The notes: generated from the sequence alone by a model not told the origin. A stretch of DNA of 64,000 nucleotides from Salmonella bongori NCTC 12419 (GCF_000252995.1 NC_015761.1:3534001-3598000); one strand, 5' to 3'; counted from the stretch's first letter, positions 27,698 through 37,185 are shown. Numbers and translations: made by a program.

Positions 27698-27910
27698 ATG
27701 TCCGGTAAAATGACTGGTATCGTAAAATGGTTCAACGCTGATAAAGGCTTCGGCTTTATTACTCCTGATGACGGTTCTAAAGATGTGTTCGTACACTTCT
27801 CCGCCATTCAGAACGATGGTTACAAATCTCTGGATGAAGGTCAGAAAGTTTCCTTCACCATCGAAAGCGGCGCCAAAGGCCCGGCAGCTGGCAACGTAAC
27901 CAGCCTGTAA
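27698..27910 (+). CDS. cspA: Major cold-shock protein CspA
   Basis: 70-aa single cold-shock domain acting as an RNA chaperone. RNP1 is 'KGFGFI' and RNP2 'VFVHF', with the aromatic surface conserved and the full length of the family. The long leader and cold box identify it as cspA rather than cspC/E. An intrinsic terminator follows. Confidence 0.97.
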
Positions 27911-27937
27911 GCTTTACTTTAAAAGCTCAGAATTCAG

Positions 27938-27967
27938 GATCCCTGCCAACTGGCGGGGATTTTTTTA
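27938..27967 (+). terminator. cspA intrinsic terminator
   Basis: 'ggatccctgcc' / 'ggcggggat' stem followed by TTTTTTTATT, 28 nt after the cspA stop. Confidence 0.9.
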
Positions 27968-28026
27968 TTGCACATTTCCACTTCACCTCTCCCTTATAAC
28001 TTTGCATTACTTTACCCAGTGTCCCT

Positions 28027-28057
28027 TTGACCTTTCCCTTAGGGGAACCCCTATAGT
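28027..28057 (+). promoter_or_regulatory. CueR-type (MerR family) promoter of cueP
   Basis: -35 TTGACC (28027-28032) and -10 TATAGT (28052-28057) are separated by exactly 19 bp. The spacer holds the GC dyad 'cccttagggg'. Overlong 19-bp spacers with a dyad are diagnostic of MerR-family activators, and cueP is an established CueR target in Salmonella. Confidence 0.82.
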
Positions 28058-28090
28058 AGACAAGGATATTGTTCACAAGGAATTGAAGTT

Positions 28091-28630
28091 ATGTCGAAAT
28101 CATCATGGTTATTACTTTTGGGGTTATTCACCAGCGGCTCCGCGCTTGCGGCGTCTACCGAATCCGCTTTTCTGGCACAACACGGTCTGGCAGGAAAAAC
28201 GGTTGAGCAGATCGTGGATACCATTGATCAAACGCCGCAGAATCGGCCTTTGCCTTACTCTGCATCCATTACCAGTACCGAGCTAAAATTATCTGACGGC
28301 GAGCAGATTTATACCCTGCCGCTAGGCGATAAATTCTATCTCTCTTTTGCGCCCTATGAATGGCGGACACATCCCTGCTTTAACCACAGTCTTTCCGGCT
28401 GTCAGGGAGAAATGGCAGATAAAACCTTTAAGGTGAAAATCACGGATAACAAAGGTGACGTCATCCTTGATAAGCCCATGAAAAGCTATCAAAACGGCTT
28501 TATCGGCGTATGGCTACCGCGCAATATGGAAGGTACGGTTGAAGTAAGCTATAACGGCAAAACGGCGTCACATGCCATTTCTACCAAAGATGAGAGCCAG
28601 ACCTGCCTGACGGAATTGCAGTTACAGTAA
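28091..28630 (+). CDS. cueP: Periplasmic copper-resistance protein CueP
   Basis: 179-aa secreted protein with signal peptide MSKSSWLLLLGLFTSGSALA. Its conserved cysteines and histidine lie in 'THPCFNHSLSGCQGEM' and 'SQTCLTEL', the copper-binding/redox residues of CueP. In Salmonella it stores periplasmic copper, supports survival in macrophages and delivers copper to SodCII; E. coli K-12 lacks it. Expression is under CueR, consistent with the 19-bp-spacer promoter just upstream. SD 'aagga' precedes the ATG. Convergent with glyS. Confidence 0.93.
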   Translation: MSKSSWLLLLGLFTSGSALAASTESAFLAQHGLAGKTVEQIVDTIDQTPQNRPLPYSASITSTELKLSDGEQIYTLPLGDKFYLSFAPYEWRTHPCFNHSLSGCQGEMADKTFKVKITDNKGDVILDKPMKSYQNGFIGVWLPRNMEGTVEVSYNGKTASHAISTKDESQTCLTELQLQ

Positions 28631-28644
28631 TTGCGCCCACGTTG

Positions 28645-28673
28645 ATGCCCGGTAGCGCTTTGCTTATCAGGCC
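28645..28673. repeat. Degenerate REP element
   Basis: 'gcccggtagcgctttgcttat' resembles a single decayed REP copy between the convergent cueP and glyS genes. Confidence 0.45.
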
Positions 28674-28721
28674 AGGAGCTGATGCAAACAGTAAACAGGG
28701 TGCATTGAGACTGCATCACGC

Positions 28722-28751
28722 CAAAAGAAAGGTGGGGAATGACTCCCCACC
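28722..28751 (-). terminator. glyQS intrinsic terminator
   Basis: GGTGGGGA and TCCCCACC form an 8-bp stem with a 5-nt loop; on the minus strand it is followed by 'tttcttttgg'. It lies 76 nt after the glyS stop. Confidence 0.75.
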
Positions 28752-28826
28752 CCAATACTCTTACCGTGTAATATCACAGACTAAACAACCCGCCCACAGG
28801 CAAGTGTTTAGTTATTAGCATAACGC

Positions 28827-30896
28827 TTACTGCAACAGCGAAATATCCGCAACCTGCAGGAACAGCTCACGCAGTTTCGACAACAGCGTCAGACGGTTGA
28901 TACGTACGTCTTTATCGTCCGCATTTACCATCACATTCTCAAAGAACGCGTCTACCGGCTTGCGCAGGGAGGCCAGTTCAATCAGCGCATCCTGATAGCG
29001 ACCTTCAGCAAAGTATGGCTGCAGCTTATCACGCAGCACCACCAGGTGTCGGGCCAGCTCCATTTCCGCTGCCTCTTTCAGGACGGAAGCGTGAACGATG
29101 TCATTCAGCGTTTCGTCAGACTTCGCCAGGATGTTAGAGACGCGCTTGTTCGCCGCCGCCAGCGCGGACGCCGCTTCCAGGGTACGGAAGTGCGAAACCG
29201 CCTTCATACGGGCGTCAAAGTCCGCCGGACGAGTCGGACGACGCGCCAGCACCGCCTGAATGGTGTCAACGCTGTAGCCTTCGTCCTGATACCAGGCGCG
29301 GAAACGGCCCAGCATAAAGTCGATGACATCATCCACTACGTTGGCATTGGTCAGCTTATCGCCGTACAGACGCACGGCTTCTTCGGTCAGCGTTTGCAGA
29401 TCCAGGTTCAGGTTCTTCTCAACGATGATACGCAATACGCCCAGCGCAGCGCGACGCAGCGCAAACGGGTCTTTGTCGCCTTTCGGATGCTGTCCGATAC
29501 CGAAAATACCCGCCAGGGTGTCCATCTTATCAGCAATCGCGACCGCACAGGCCACCGGGTTAGACGGCAGGTCATCGCCAGCAAAACGCGGCTGATACTG
29601 CTCGTTCAGCGCCACGGCAACATCTTCCGCTTCACCATCATGACGTGCGTAGTGCATCCCCATCACGCCCTGAGTGTCGGTGAACTCGAAGACCATGTTG
29701 GTCATCAGGTCGCACTTGGACAGCAGACCCGCACGCGTAGCATGATTCACATCCGCGCCAATCTGCCCGGCAATCCAGCCCGCCAGCGCCTGAATACGAT
29801 CGGTCTTATCGCGCAGGGTACCCAGTTGCTGTTGGAACAGCACGGTTTGCAGACGCGGCAGATGATCTTCCAGACGTTTTTTACGATCGGTATTGAAGAA
29901 GAACTCGGCATCCGCCAGGCGCGGGCGCACCACTTTTTCATTACCAGAGATAACTTGCGTCGGATCTTTGGATTCGATGTTAGCGACAAAAATAAAGTTC
30001 GGCAGCAGCTTGCCGTCATCGGCATACACCGGGAAGTATTTCTGGTCGCCTTTCATGGTGTGAACCAGCGCTTCAGCCGGCACCGCGAGGAATTTTTCTT
30101 CGAATTTCGCGGTCAGCACCACCGGCCATTCGACCAGCGAGGTGACTTCTTCCAGCAGGCTTTCGCTCAGATCGGCCTTACCGCCGATCTTACGCGCCGC
30201 GTCTTCAGCATCCGCTTTAATTTTCGCTTTACGCGCTTCATAGTCAGCAACGACTTTGCCGCGCTCCAGCAGGATTTGCGGATACTGATCGGCATTGTCG
30301 ATGGTGAACTCCGGCTCGCCCATAAAGCGGTGACCGCGAATGACGCGATCGGACTGAATGCCCAGAATGGTTGCCGGGATCACCTGATCGCCCAACAGCA
30401 GCGTTACGGTATGCACCGGACGCACGAAATGCACGTCAGACGCGCCCCAGCGCATCAGTTTTGGAATCGGCAGTTTAGCCAACGAGGTAGCGACCATGTT
30501 CGGCAGCAAGGCTTGCGCGCTTTCGCCTTTTACATGGGCGCGATACAACAGCCACTCACCTTTTTCGGTTTTCAGGCGCTCGGCCTGGTCAACGGTGATC
30601 CCGCAGCCGCGCGCCCAGCCTTCAGCCGCTTTGCTGGGTTTGCCTTCAGCGTCAAACGCCTGAGCAATCGCCGGGCCGCGTTTTTCGACTTCGCGATCGG
30701 GCTGGGATTCAGCGAGATGAGCTACCTTCACCGCCAGACGGCGCGGGGCAGCAAACCATTCAACGTTACCGTGCGCGAGGCCAGCGTTATCCAGCTCCGC
30801 AGTGAAGTTCGCAGCAAAGGACTCCGCCAGGCTGCGCAGGGCTTTTGGTGGCAGCTCTTCGGTGCCAATTTCCACCAGGAAAGTTTTCTCAGACAT
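28827..30896 (-). CDS. glyS: Glycyl-tRNA synthetase beta subunit
   Basis: 689-aa beta subunit of the heterotetrameric bacterial-type GlyRS, carrying the tRNA-binding HD-like and C-terminal anticodon-binding regions. The length equals E. coli GlyS. It begins MSEKTFLVEIGTEELPPKALR, the family hallmark. The gene lies 9 bp after glyQ and is cotranscribed. A 684-codon open frame on the opposite strand is a shadow. Confidence 0.98.
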   Translation of the reverse strand: MSEKTFLVEIGTEELPPKALRSLAESFAANFTAELDNAGLAHGNVEWFAAPRRLAVKVAHLAESQPDREVEKRGPAIAQAFDAEGKPSKAAEGWARGCGITVDQAERLKTEKGEWLLYRAHVKGESAQALLPNMVATSLAKLPIPKLMRWGASDVHFVRPVHTVTLLLGDQVIPATILGIQSDRVIRGHRFMGEPEFTIDNADQYPQILLERGKVVADYEARKAKIKADAEDAARKIGGKADLSESLLEEVTSLVEWPVVLTAKFEEKFLAVPAEALVHTMKGDQKYFPVYADDGKLLPNFIFVANIESKDPTQVISGNEKVVRPRLADAEFFFNTDRKKRLEDHLPRLQTVLFQQQLGTLRDKTDRIQALAGWIAGQIGADVNHATRAGLLSKCDLMTNMVFEFTDTQGVMGMHYARHDGEAEDVAVALNEQYQPRFAGDDLPSNPVACAVAIADKMDTLAGIFGIGQHPKGDKDPFALRRAALGVLRIIVEKNLNLDLQTLTEEAVRLYGDKLTNANVVDDVIDFMLGRFRAWYQDEGYSVDTIQAVLARRPTRPADFDARMKAVSHFRTLEAASALAAANKRVSNILAKSDETLNDIVHASVLKEAAEMELARHLVVLRDKLQPYFAEGRYQDALIELASLRKPVDAFFENVMVNADDKDVRINRLTLLSKLRELFLQVADISLLQ

Positions 30897-30905
30897 GGCC
30901 GCCTC

Positions 30906-31817
30906 TTATTTCTCTTTGTTGCACATCGGGAAGCCAAGAGCTTCACGGGAAGCATAGTAAGCTTCTGCCACTGCTTTGGTCAGGGTGCGAATGCGCAGGA
31001 TATAGCGCTGACGTTCGGTCACCGAGATGGCTTTACGCGCATCCAACAGGTTGAAGCTATGGGCGGCCTTCAGAATACGCTCGTAGGCCGGCAGCGGTAG
31101 TGGGTTTTCCAGCGCCAGCAGTTGCTGCGCTTCTTTTTCATACTGCTCGAAGCAGGTGAACAGGAAATCCACATCAGCGTATTCAAAGTTGTAGGTGGAT
31201 TGTTCCACTTCGTTCTGATGGAACACGTCACCGTAAGTCGTTTTACCCAGCGGGCCATCGCTCCAGACCAGATCATACACGCTGTCTACGCCCTGAATGT
31301 ACATCGCCAGACGCTCCAGACCGTAGGTGATCTCACCGGTAACCGGTTTACACTCCAGACCGCCCACCTGCTGGAAGTAAGTGAACTGCGTCACTTCCAT
31401 GCCATTCAGCCACACTTCCCAACCCAGCCCCCAGGCACCCAGCGTCGGGTTTTCCCAGTTATCTTCTACGAAGCGGATATCGTGAATCGTCGGGTCCATA
31501 CCCAGCGCTTTCAGCGAACCGAGGTACAGTTCCTGAATGTTTTCCGGAGACGGTTTAATCACTACCTGGAACTGATAGTAATGCTGTAAACGGTTCGGGT
31601 TTTCGCCATAACGGCCATCGGTTGGACGACGCGAAGGCTGTACATACGCCGTCGCCATCGGCTCTGGCCCCAGCGCACGCAGGCAGGTCATTGGATGAGA
31701 GGTTCCCGCGCCAACTTCCATGTCCAATGGTTGAACAATGGTGCAGCCCTGGCGAGCCCAGTAATCCTGTAAGGTCAGGATCAAGCCCTGGAAGGTCCTG
31801 GTATCAAACTTTTGCAT
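30906..31817 (-). CDS. glyQ: Glycyl-tRNA synthetase alpha subunit
   Basis: 303-aa catalytic subunit that activates glycine. It begins MQKFDTRTFQGLILTLQDYWARQGC and carries class II signature segments ('GAGTSHPMTCLRALGPEPMATAYVQPSRRPTDGRYGENPNRLQHYYQFQVV'). Full family length. Forms an operon with glyS. Confidence 0.98.
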   Translation of the reverse strand: MQKFDTRTFQGLILTLQDYWARQGCTIVQPLDMEVGAGTSHPMTCLRALGPEPMATAYVQPSRRPTDGRYGENPNRLQHYYQFQVVIKPSPENIQELYLGSLKALGMDPTIHDIRFVEDNWENPTLGAWGLGWEVWLNGMEVTQFTYFQQVGGLECKPVTGEITYGLERLAMYIQGVDSVYDLVWSDGPLGKTTYGDVFHQNEVEQSTYNFEYADVDFLFTCFEQYEKEAQQLLALENPLPLPAYERILKAAHSFNLLDARKAISVTERQRYILRIRTLTKAVAEAYYASREALGFPMCNKEK

Positions 31818-31955
31818 ATTATTTCGTGCTGGATACGTGTGGATTTAAAGGAAGGAGCCAGTATACCCGCTGGATGCGAGATATACAGTATGAAACCGGT
31901 TTGTTTAGCGAAAATTGACGGATTTCACCGCATCACACGTCAAGAGATGCGGCTT

Positions 31956-32258
31956 TTAGCGCATTGAAAGATGTAAAAACTGCCCATCCGCATCAAAAGA
32001 GCAGACAAAACTCTCTTTACGGAAGGTATTACCACGCATCTCATAGCTGCCCTGATACTGTTCAAAGCCGGTAACGTCTATTTTCTGTGCGCCAGTGTTG
32101 TAGCGCTGCGCCGCCTGCTCTTTACACAAGGCTTCCATATCCAGCGTACGCGTCGGGCTAATTTTACTTTTCTGGGCCTTCTGTGGCGGCGGTTGCGTCG
32201 CGGTGCATCCCACCAGTCCGAGGACTATCATCACAGAAAGGAAATACTTCATTGCCAT
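31956..32258 (-). CDS. ysaB: Small lipoprotein YsaB
   Basis: 100-aa predicted lipoprotein: MAMKYFLSVMIVLGLVGC gives a signal and lipobox, followed by a Pro/Gln/Lys-rich linker and a compact domain ending 'FVCSFDADGQFLHLSMR'. Homologous to E. coli YsaB in the same position between glyQ and wecH. Function unknown. An alternative ATG lies two codons in. Confidence 0.88.
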   Translation of the reverse strand: MAMKYFLSVMIVLGLVGCTATQPPPQKAQKSKISPTRTLDMEALCKEQAAQRYNTGAQKIDVTGFEQYQGSYEMRGNTFRKESFVCSFDADGQFLHLSMR

Positions 32259-32426
32259 TTTTTTTACCGTCTGGTTTGCGGGTCAGTCTTATTATTATTA
32301 AGGTTTGTGGGTAACAGACGCATTGTGCGAATCTCCTTACGCCATCACAAGATGTAGCGTAGAAAGTCAGATTTTTCCAGTGAACTACCGCACTGGCCCC
32401 CTATTGAAACGGAAGCTGAGGAACTG

Positions 32427-33422
32427 ATGCAGCCCAAAATTTACTGGATTGATAATCTGCGAGGGATCGCCTGTTTAATGGTGGTGATGATCCATACCAC
32501 CACGTGGTACATCACCAATGCCCACAGCATCAGCCTGTTAAACTGGGATATTGCAAACGCTCTTAATTCTGCGTCGCGTGTTAGCGTTCCCCTATTTTTT
32601 ATGATTTCAGGCTATCTTTTTTTTGGCGAGCGCAGCGCGCAATCGCGGCATTTTTTACGTATCGCCCTCTGCCTTGTCTTTTATAGCGCCGTCGCCCTGG
32701 CTTACATTTCACTTTTTACCTCGATTAACGCCGAACTCTCATTAAAAAATTTGCTGCAAAAACCCGTGTTCTATCACCTGTGGTTTTTCTTTGCGATTGC
32801 GGTGATCTACCTGTTATCACCGTTAATACAGGTAAAAAACGTGAGTAGAAAAATGCTTCTGACGCTGATGGTGGTTATTGGCATTATTGCTAATCCGAAT
32901 ACTGTGCCGCAAAAAATCGCCGGCATTGAATGGTTGCCCATCAATCTGTATATCAGCGGCGATACGTTCTATTACATTCTGTACGGCATGTTGGGGCGCG
33001 CCATTGGAATGATGGAGACGCAAAAGCAATCACTGACGCTTATCTGCGCCGTTTTGTTCGCCATCGCGGTATTTATTATTTCTCGCGGCACATTGCATGA
33101 GTTGCGCTGGCGAGGAAACTTTGCCGATACCTGGTATCTGTATTGTGGACCAATGGTATTTATTTGCGCCGTCTCACTGTTTACTGTGGTTAAAAATACG
33201 CTGAATGCACGGACACTGCCCGGGCTGGGCCTTATCTCCAGACACTCGTTGGGGATTTATGGTTTCCACGCGCTGATTATCCACGCGTTACGCACCAACG
33301 GACTGGAATTAAAACGCTGGCCGCCATTGGATATGGCATGGATTTTTACCGTGACAGTGATGGGAAGCCTATTGCTTTCCATGTTGTTACAGCACATTGA
33401 TAAGCGGAAATGGGTTAGCTAA
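32427..33422 (+). CDS. wecH: O-acetyltransferase WecH
   Basis: 331-aa integral membrane acyltransferase_3 protein with about ten helices. E. coli WecH (YiaH) adds O-acetyl groups to GlcNAc of enterobacterial common antigen. The N-terminal motif 'WIDNLRGIACLMVVMIHTTTWY' with conserved Arg and His, and 'RVSVPLFFMISGYLFF' are the family signature. SD 'gagga' precedes the ATG. Monocistronic by spacing. Confidence 0.93.
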   Translation: MQPKIYWIDNLRGIACLMVVMIHTTTWYITNAHSISLLNWDIANALNSASRVSVPLFFMISGYLFFGERSAQSRHFLRIALCLVFYSAVALAYISLFTSINAELSLKNLLQKPVFYHLWFFFAIAVIYLLSPLIQVKNVSRKMLLTLMVVIGIIANPNTVPQKIAGIEWLPINLYISGDTFYYILYGMLGRAIGMMETQKQSLTLICAVLFAIAVFIISRGTLHELRWRGNFADTWYLYCGPMVFICAVSLFTVVKNTLNARTLPGLGLISRHSLGIYGFHALIIHALRTNGLELKRWPPLDMAWIFTVTVMGSLLLSMLLQHIDKRKWVS

Positions 33423-33444
33423 ATGATAAGGATAGCGCCAGCCA

Positions 33445-33798
33445 TCATTTATCATCACTATAGGAAGCGTAAAGGTCGGTACCGTACATACTGAATCCCA
33501 ACGCCACCAGACACAGTATTTTCAGCTCACCTGCCAGCGCCAGGTTAAATATGCCTACCGCAACCATACCGGCGCCCAGCAATAGCAAGTATTTACAGCG
33601 AGAAAGCAGGCGATCGTTACCGGTATATTCCTGGCGAATTAAAATGGGAAAACCGCACATTACCATAGCCGCAAAAAAATAGCCCTTTTCGCTTAATGTA
33701 TGGCAAGCAGGCCATAGCCCAATCAAATAGACCACCGCACCGACGACTAATATCCCTAAACCAAACACTCTTTTTCTACACGCTGCGTTATCGTCCAT
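33445..33798 (-). CDS. yiaB: Inner-membrane protein of the YiaA/YiaB family
   Basis: 117-aa protein with four predicted membrane helices; 'LVVGAVVYLIGLWPACHTLSEKGYFFAAMV' is the two-helix YiaAB domain. It is closer in pattern to E. coli YiaB (113 aa) than to the 145-aa YiaA, and here only one of the pair is present between wecH and xylB. Function unknown. SD GGAG precedes the ATG. Confidence 0.8.
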   Translation of the reverse strand: MDDNAACRKRVFGLGILVVGAVVYLIGLWPACHTLSEKGYFFAAMVMCGFPILIRQEYTGNDRLLSRCKYLLLLGAGMVAVGIFNLALAGELKILCLVALGFSMYGTDLYASYSDDK

Positions 33799-33937
33799 AT
33801 CACTCTCCTTGTGGTTGAGTGAGACACATTAAGCGAAGAAATAGCGATGAAAAAGACGTCTGTGCGGCAATACTATAAAAATCAGAAAACACATATACTT
33901 AATAGAATATGATTCAATAAAATCAATATACATGATG

Positions 33938-33967
33938 AATGCCTTTCAGCCAGTGCCGAAAGGCATC
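33938..33967 (-). terminator. xylAB hairpin terminator
   Basis: 'gaatgcctttc' / 'gaaaggcatc' form a ~10-bp stem 6 nt past the xylB stop on the minus strand, followed by 'attcatcatg'. The U-tract is poor, but the position supports an end-of-operon role. Confidence 0.6.
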
Positions 33968-33972
33968 CTGAC

Positions 33973-35427
33973 TTACGACATCAACGGTAACAACTGTTGA
34001 TAGAGTTGACGGAAGGTTTCACGGCGCTGTTGATACATCGCATGACGTTGCGTATCAGGGAAGTGCGCCTGCTCCAACGGTAGCTGCGGCAGTATCTCCG
34101 CCAGCGATTTCTCAGGATTGATCGCGATTTGCGCCAGACGCGCCGCGCCCAGCGCCGGCCCCACGTCGCCGCCAGTACGATAGTCAAGCTGCAACCCACT
34201 AATATCGGACAGCATCTGACGCCAGTATTCACTACGCGCCCCGCCGCCGATAAGCGTCACGCTGGCGGGTTTGTCGCCGCAGGCGTGAACCACATCCATG
34301 CCATCCGCCAGAGCATACCCCACACCTTCCAACACCGCCCGCGCCAGTTCCGCCGGGCCATGCTGATGCGTCAGGCCAAAGAAAACACCTTTGGCCTGCG
34401 GATTATTGTGTGGCGTGCGTTCACCGGAAAGGTACGGTAAAAACCAGATCGGATCGGCGCAATCGTCTGCCTGCTGCGCAGCGGCAATCAGCGCAGGGAC
34501 GTTTACCTGCCCGGTGAGTTTAGCCGCCCAGTCCAGACAAGAGGCAGCGCTCAACATCACGGACATTAAATGCCAGCGTTCCGGCAGCGCATGGCAAAAA
34601 CTGTGTACTGCGCTTTCTGGCTTGCTAAGGAAGCCTTCACTCACGGCAAAATAGACGCCTGACGTGCCGAGCGAGAGCATTGCCTGGCCGGCATTGATCA
34701 TTCCCACACCGACCGCGCCTGCCGCATTGTCGCCGCCGCCTGCCACTACAGGCACGGATGCCATTCCCCATGCGTCGGCTACTTTCGGTAGTAGCGTTCC
34801 GGTGATATCACTCCCTTCAAATAATACTGGCATCTGCTGTCGGTTTAAATGGCAGGCGTCGAGCATGACGTCGCTCCAGTCACGACGTGCGACGTCCAGC
34901 CACATCGTCCCCGCCGCATCGGACATATCGCTGGCGAAATCGCCCGTCATCCGTAAACGTAAATAATCTTTTGGCAGCAGTACCTTATCAATCTGGCGGA
35001 AAATATCCGGTTCATGCCGTTGCACCCACAGTAATTTCGGCGCAGTAAAGCCCGGCATCATCAGATTGCCGGTAATTTTACGCGATTGCGGCACCCGTTG
35101 CTCCAGCAGGGCGCACTCTTCGCCGCAGCGTCCGTCGTTCCACAAAATCGCCGGGCGCAGCACCTGTTGCCGCTTATCCAGTAGCGTCGCGCCATGCATC
35201 TGTCCGGCAATGCCTAACGCTCTTACCTCGCGCAGTGAATGCTGCTGTCCTAACGCTTTCATGGCGCGATCTGTTGCCTGCCACCACTGTTCAGGCTCCT
35301 GTTCAGACCATAAAGGATGAGGACGAGAAACCGTCAGTTTCTCCGTCTGCGAGGCCACCACTTCGCCTTGCTCATTGAGCAAAATGACCTTTACGCCCGA
35401 GGTACCCAGATCGATCCCGATATACAT
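33973..35427 (-). CDS. xylB: Xylulokinase
   Basis: 484-aa FGGY-family kinase phosphorylating D-xylulose to xylulose-5-phosphate for the pentose phosphate pathway. N-terminal phosphate-binding motif 'IGIDLGTSGVKVILLNEQGEV'; C-terminal FGGY signatures 'GGGARSEYWRQMLSDI'. The start MYIGID reproduces the E. coli length; upstream in-frame sequence runs through the xylA-xylB spacer and is not coding. It is 73 bp after xylA with a REP in the gap. Confidence 0.97.
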   Translation of the reverse strand: MYIGIDLGTSGVKVILLNEQGEVVASQTEKLTVSRPHPLWSEQEPEQWWQATDRAMKALGQQHSLREVRALGIAGQMHGATLLDKRQQVLRPAILWNDGRCGEECALLEQRVPQSRKITGNLMMPGFTAPKLLWVQRHEPDIFRQIDKVLLPKDYLRLRMTGDFASDMSDAAGTMWLDVARRDWSDVMLDACHLNRQQMPVLFEGSDITGTLLPKVADAWGMASVPVVAGGGDNAAGAVGVGMINAGQAMLSLGTSGVYFAVSEGFLSKPESAVHSFCHALPERWHLMSVMLSAASCLDWAAKLTGQVNVPALIAAAQQADDCADPIWFLPYLSGERTPHNNPQAKGVFFGLTHQHGPAELARAVLEGVGYALADGMDVVHACGDKPASVTLIGGGARSEYWRQMLSDISGLQLDYRTGGDVGPALGAARLAQIAINPEKSLAEILPQLPLEQAHFPDTQRHAMYQQRRETFRQLYQQLLPLMS

Positions 35428-35450
35428 TGCGGTGACTCCTTTAACAAAAA

Positions 35451-35480
35451 CGCCCGGTGGCGTTACGCTTACCGGGCTTA
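35451..35480. repeat. REP element between xylA and xylB
   Basis: Single palindromic REP unit 'cgcccggtggcgttacgctt' plus its closing arm 'accggg'. It may favour higher xylA than xylB message. Confidence 0.75.
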
Positions 35481-35500
35481 CCAACGTCTTCAGCAATCCA

Positions 35501-36823
35501 TTACTTATCGAACAGGTAATGGTTGACCAGATTTTCCAGTTGTTCCTGATGGCCGCTTTTGTGTACCGGCGCCAGGTTATGCTGCTCTGCATACTGCGCA
35601 ATGTCGGTCAGGGACATCTGCCCTTTCAGGATCTGCTGGCCCAGCTCGCCGTTCCAGCCAGCGTAGCGTTTAGCCACGCGCTGATCGAGTTGACCATCTT
35701 CAATCATACGCGCCGCAACCTTCAGCGCCAGCGCCATGGTATCCATCGCGCCAATATGGCCGTAGAACAGATCGTATTTATCGGTACTCTGACGGCGAAC
35801 CTTGGCATCAAAGTTCAGACCCCCGGTGGTGAAGCCGCCCGCTTTGAGGATTTCATACATCACCAGCGCATTTTCTTCGACGCTGTTCGGGAACTGGTCA
35901 GTATCCCAACCCAATTGCGCGTCGCCACGGTTGGCATCCACGGAACCAAACAGACCCAGCGCGATGGCCGTCGCAATTTCATGGTGGAAAGAATGACCTG
36001 CCAGCGTCGCGTGGTTCGCTTCAATGTTCAGTTTGATCTCTTTTTCCAGACCAAACTGTTTCAGGAAGCCGTACACGGTTGCCGCATCGTAATCATACTG
36101 GTGCTTGGTCGGTTCCTGCGGTTTCGGTTCAATCAGCAGTGTGCCCTGGAAGCCGATTTTGTGCTTATGCTCAACAACCAGCTGCATAAAGCGGCCAATC
36201 TGCTCGCGCTCCTGACGCAGGTCGGTATTCAGCAACGTTTCATAACCTTCGCGTCCGCCCCACAGCACGTAGTTTTCGCCGCCCAGCTTGTGCGTCGCGT
36301 TCATGGCGGTAACCACCTGCGTCGCCGCCCAGCTAAAGACTTCCGGGTCCGGGTTAGTGGCGGCGCCTGCGCCGTAACGCGGATTAGTAAAACAGTTCGC
36401 CGTGCCCCACAGCAGTTTCACGCCGCTTTGTTCTTGTTTCGCCGCCAGTACATCCACCATCTGTGCGAAGTTGTTTTTATACTCTTTCAATGACGCGCCT
36501 TCCGGCGACACATCCACATCATGGAAGCAGTAGAAAGGCACGTTCAATTTGTGGAAAAATTCAAACGCCACGTCCGCTTTGCGCTTCGCCAGTTCCAGCG
36601 CTTCACCCGGCTGCTGCCAGGGGCGGTTAAACGCTCCCACGCCAAACATGTCCGCACCGTTCCAGCAGAAGGTATGCCAGTAACAGGCCGCAAAACGCAG
36701 GTGATCTTCCATACGTTTGCCTAAAACCAGCTCATCGGGATTGTAATGACGGAATGCCAGCGGGTGAGTCGATTGAGGGCCTTCGTAGCGAACGCGATCG
36801 AGTTGGTCAAAATAAGCCTGCAT
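35501..36823 (-). CDS. xylA: D-xylose isomerase
   Basis: 440-aa metal-dependent isomerase converting D-xylose to D-xylulose. Active-site segments 'FYCFHDVDVSPEGAS' (catalytic His), 'LLIEPKPQEPTKHQYD' and 'LNIEANHATLAGHSFHHE' (metal ligands) and 'GSVDANRGDAQLGWDTDQFP' are intact. The start MQAYFDQ has GGAG 7 nt upstream; the in-frame ATG four codons earlier overlaps that SD. First gene of xylAB, divergent from xylR. Confidence 0.97.
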   Translation of the reverse strand: MQAYFDQLDRVRYEGPQSTHPLAFRHYNPDELVLGKRMEDHLRFAACYWHTFCWNGADMFGVGAFNRPWQQPGEALELAKRKADVAFEFFHKLNVPFYCFHDVDVSPEGASLKEYKNNFAQMVDVLAAKQEQSGVKLLWGTANCFTNPRYGAGAATNPDPEVFSWAATQVVTAMNATHKLGGENYVLWGGREGYETLLNTDLRQEREQIGRFMQLVVEHKHKIGFQGTLLIEPKPQEPTKHQYDYDAATVYGFLKQFGLEKEIKLNIEANHATLAGHSFHHEIATAIALGLFGSVDANRGDAQLGWDTDQFPNSVEENALVMYEILKAGGFTTGGLNFDAKVRRQSTDKYDLFYGHIGAMDTMALALKVAARMIEDGQLDQRVAKRYAGWNGELGQQILKGQMSLTDIAQYAEQHNLAPVHKSGHQEQLENLVNHYLFDK

Positions 36824-37185
36824 AGTGAGCTCCATAATCAGATAATACGGTAAGTAAACGACATAGCGTCATACTGGAATTTCCTGATTTATTGCTCAAT
36901 TACGTTATTTCACACCGCCATTAAGAGAATACCCAAATGTGCTCTGGCTCTCAAAAAAGCGTTGAAAATTGCAGAAGAAAAAAGCGATCGCGATCGAATC
37001 CTGGGAAATAAACAAAAAACCGTAATACACAGATAAGAAATGAGAATTGTCATCCACCGTTGGCTATGATGAATTTCGCATAACGCTTCAAGCGCGAAAT
37101 AATTTACCATCATTCGCCAGGCCGTTATGTCAGCCGTTTTGGTAGTATCCACGAGTTCAGATTCACTTTTGCAGGATATATCCTC
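36824..37185. promoter_or_regulatory. Divergent xylA/xylR control region
   Basis: 362 bp with no credible gene. Contains 'gaaataattt' motifs near both ends (about 37093 on plus, with 'ataaatcaggaaatt'-like sequence near xylA on minus) of the type bound by XylR, and a weak CRP-like site 'tgtgctctggctctca' near 36938. In E. coli this space is followed by xylFGH; here xylR comes directly. Confidence 0.55.

Noticed and set aside
29046..31100. 684-codon open frame opposite glyS/glyQ
   Set aside because: It is the antisense shadow of two full-length, highly conserved synthetase genes; composition follows the codon pattern of the other strand and no domain is recognisable.
35375..36493. 372-codon open frame opposite xylA
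   Set aside because: Antisense shadow of xylose isomerase; no family resemblance and no ribosome site.
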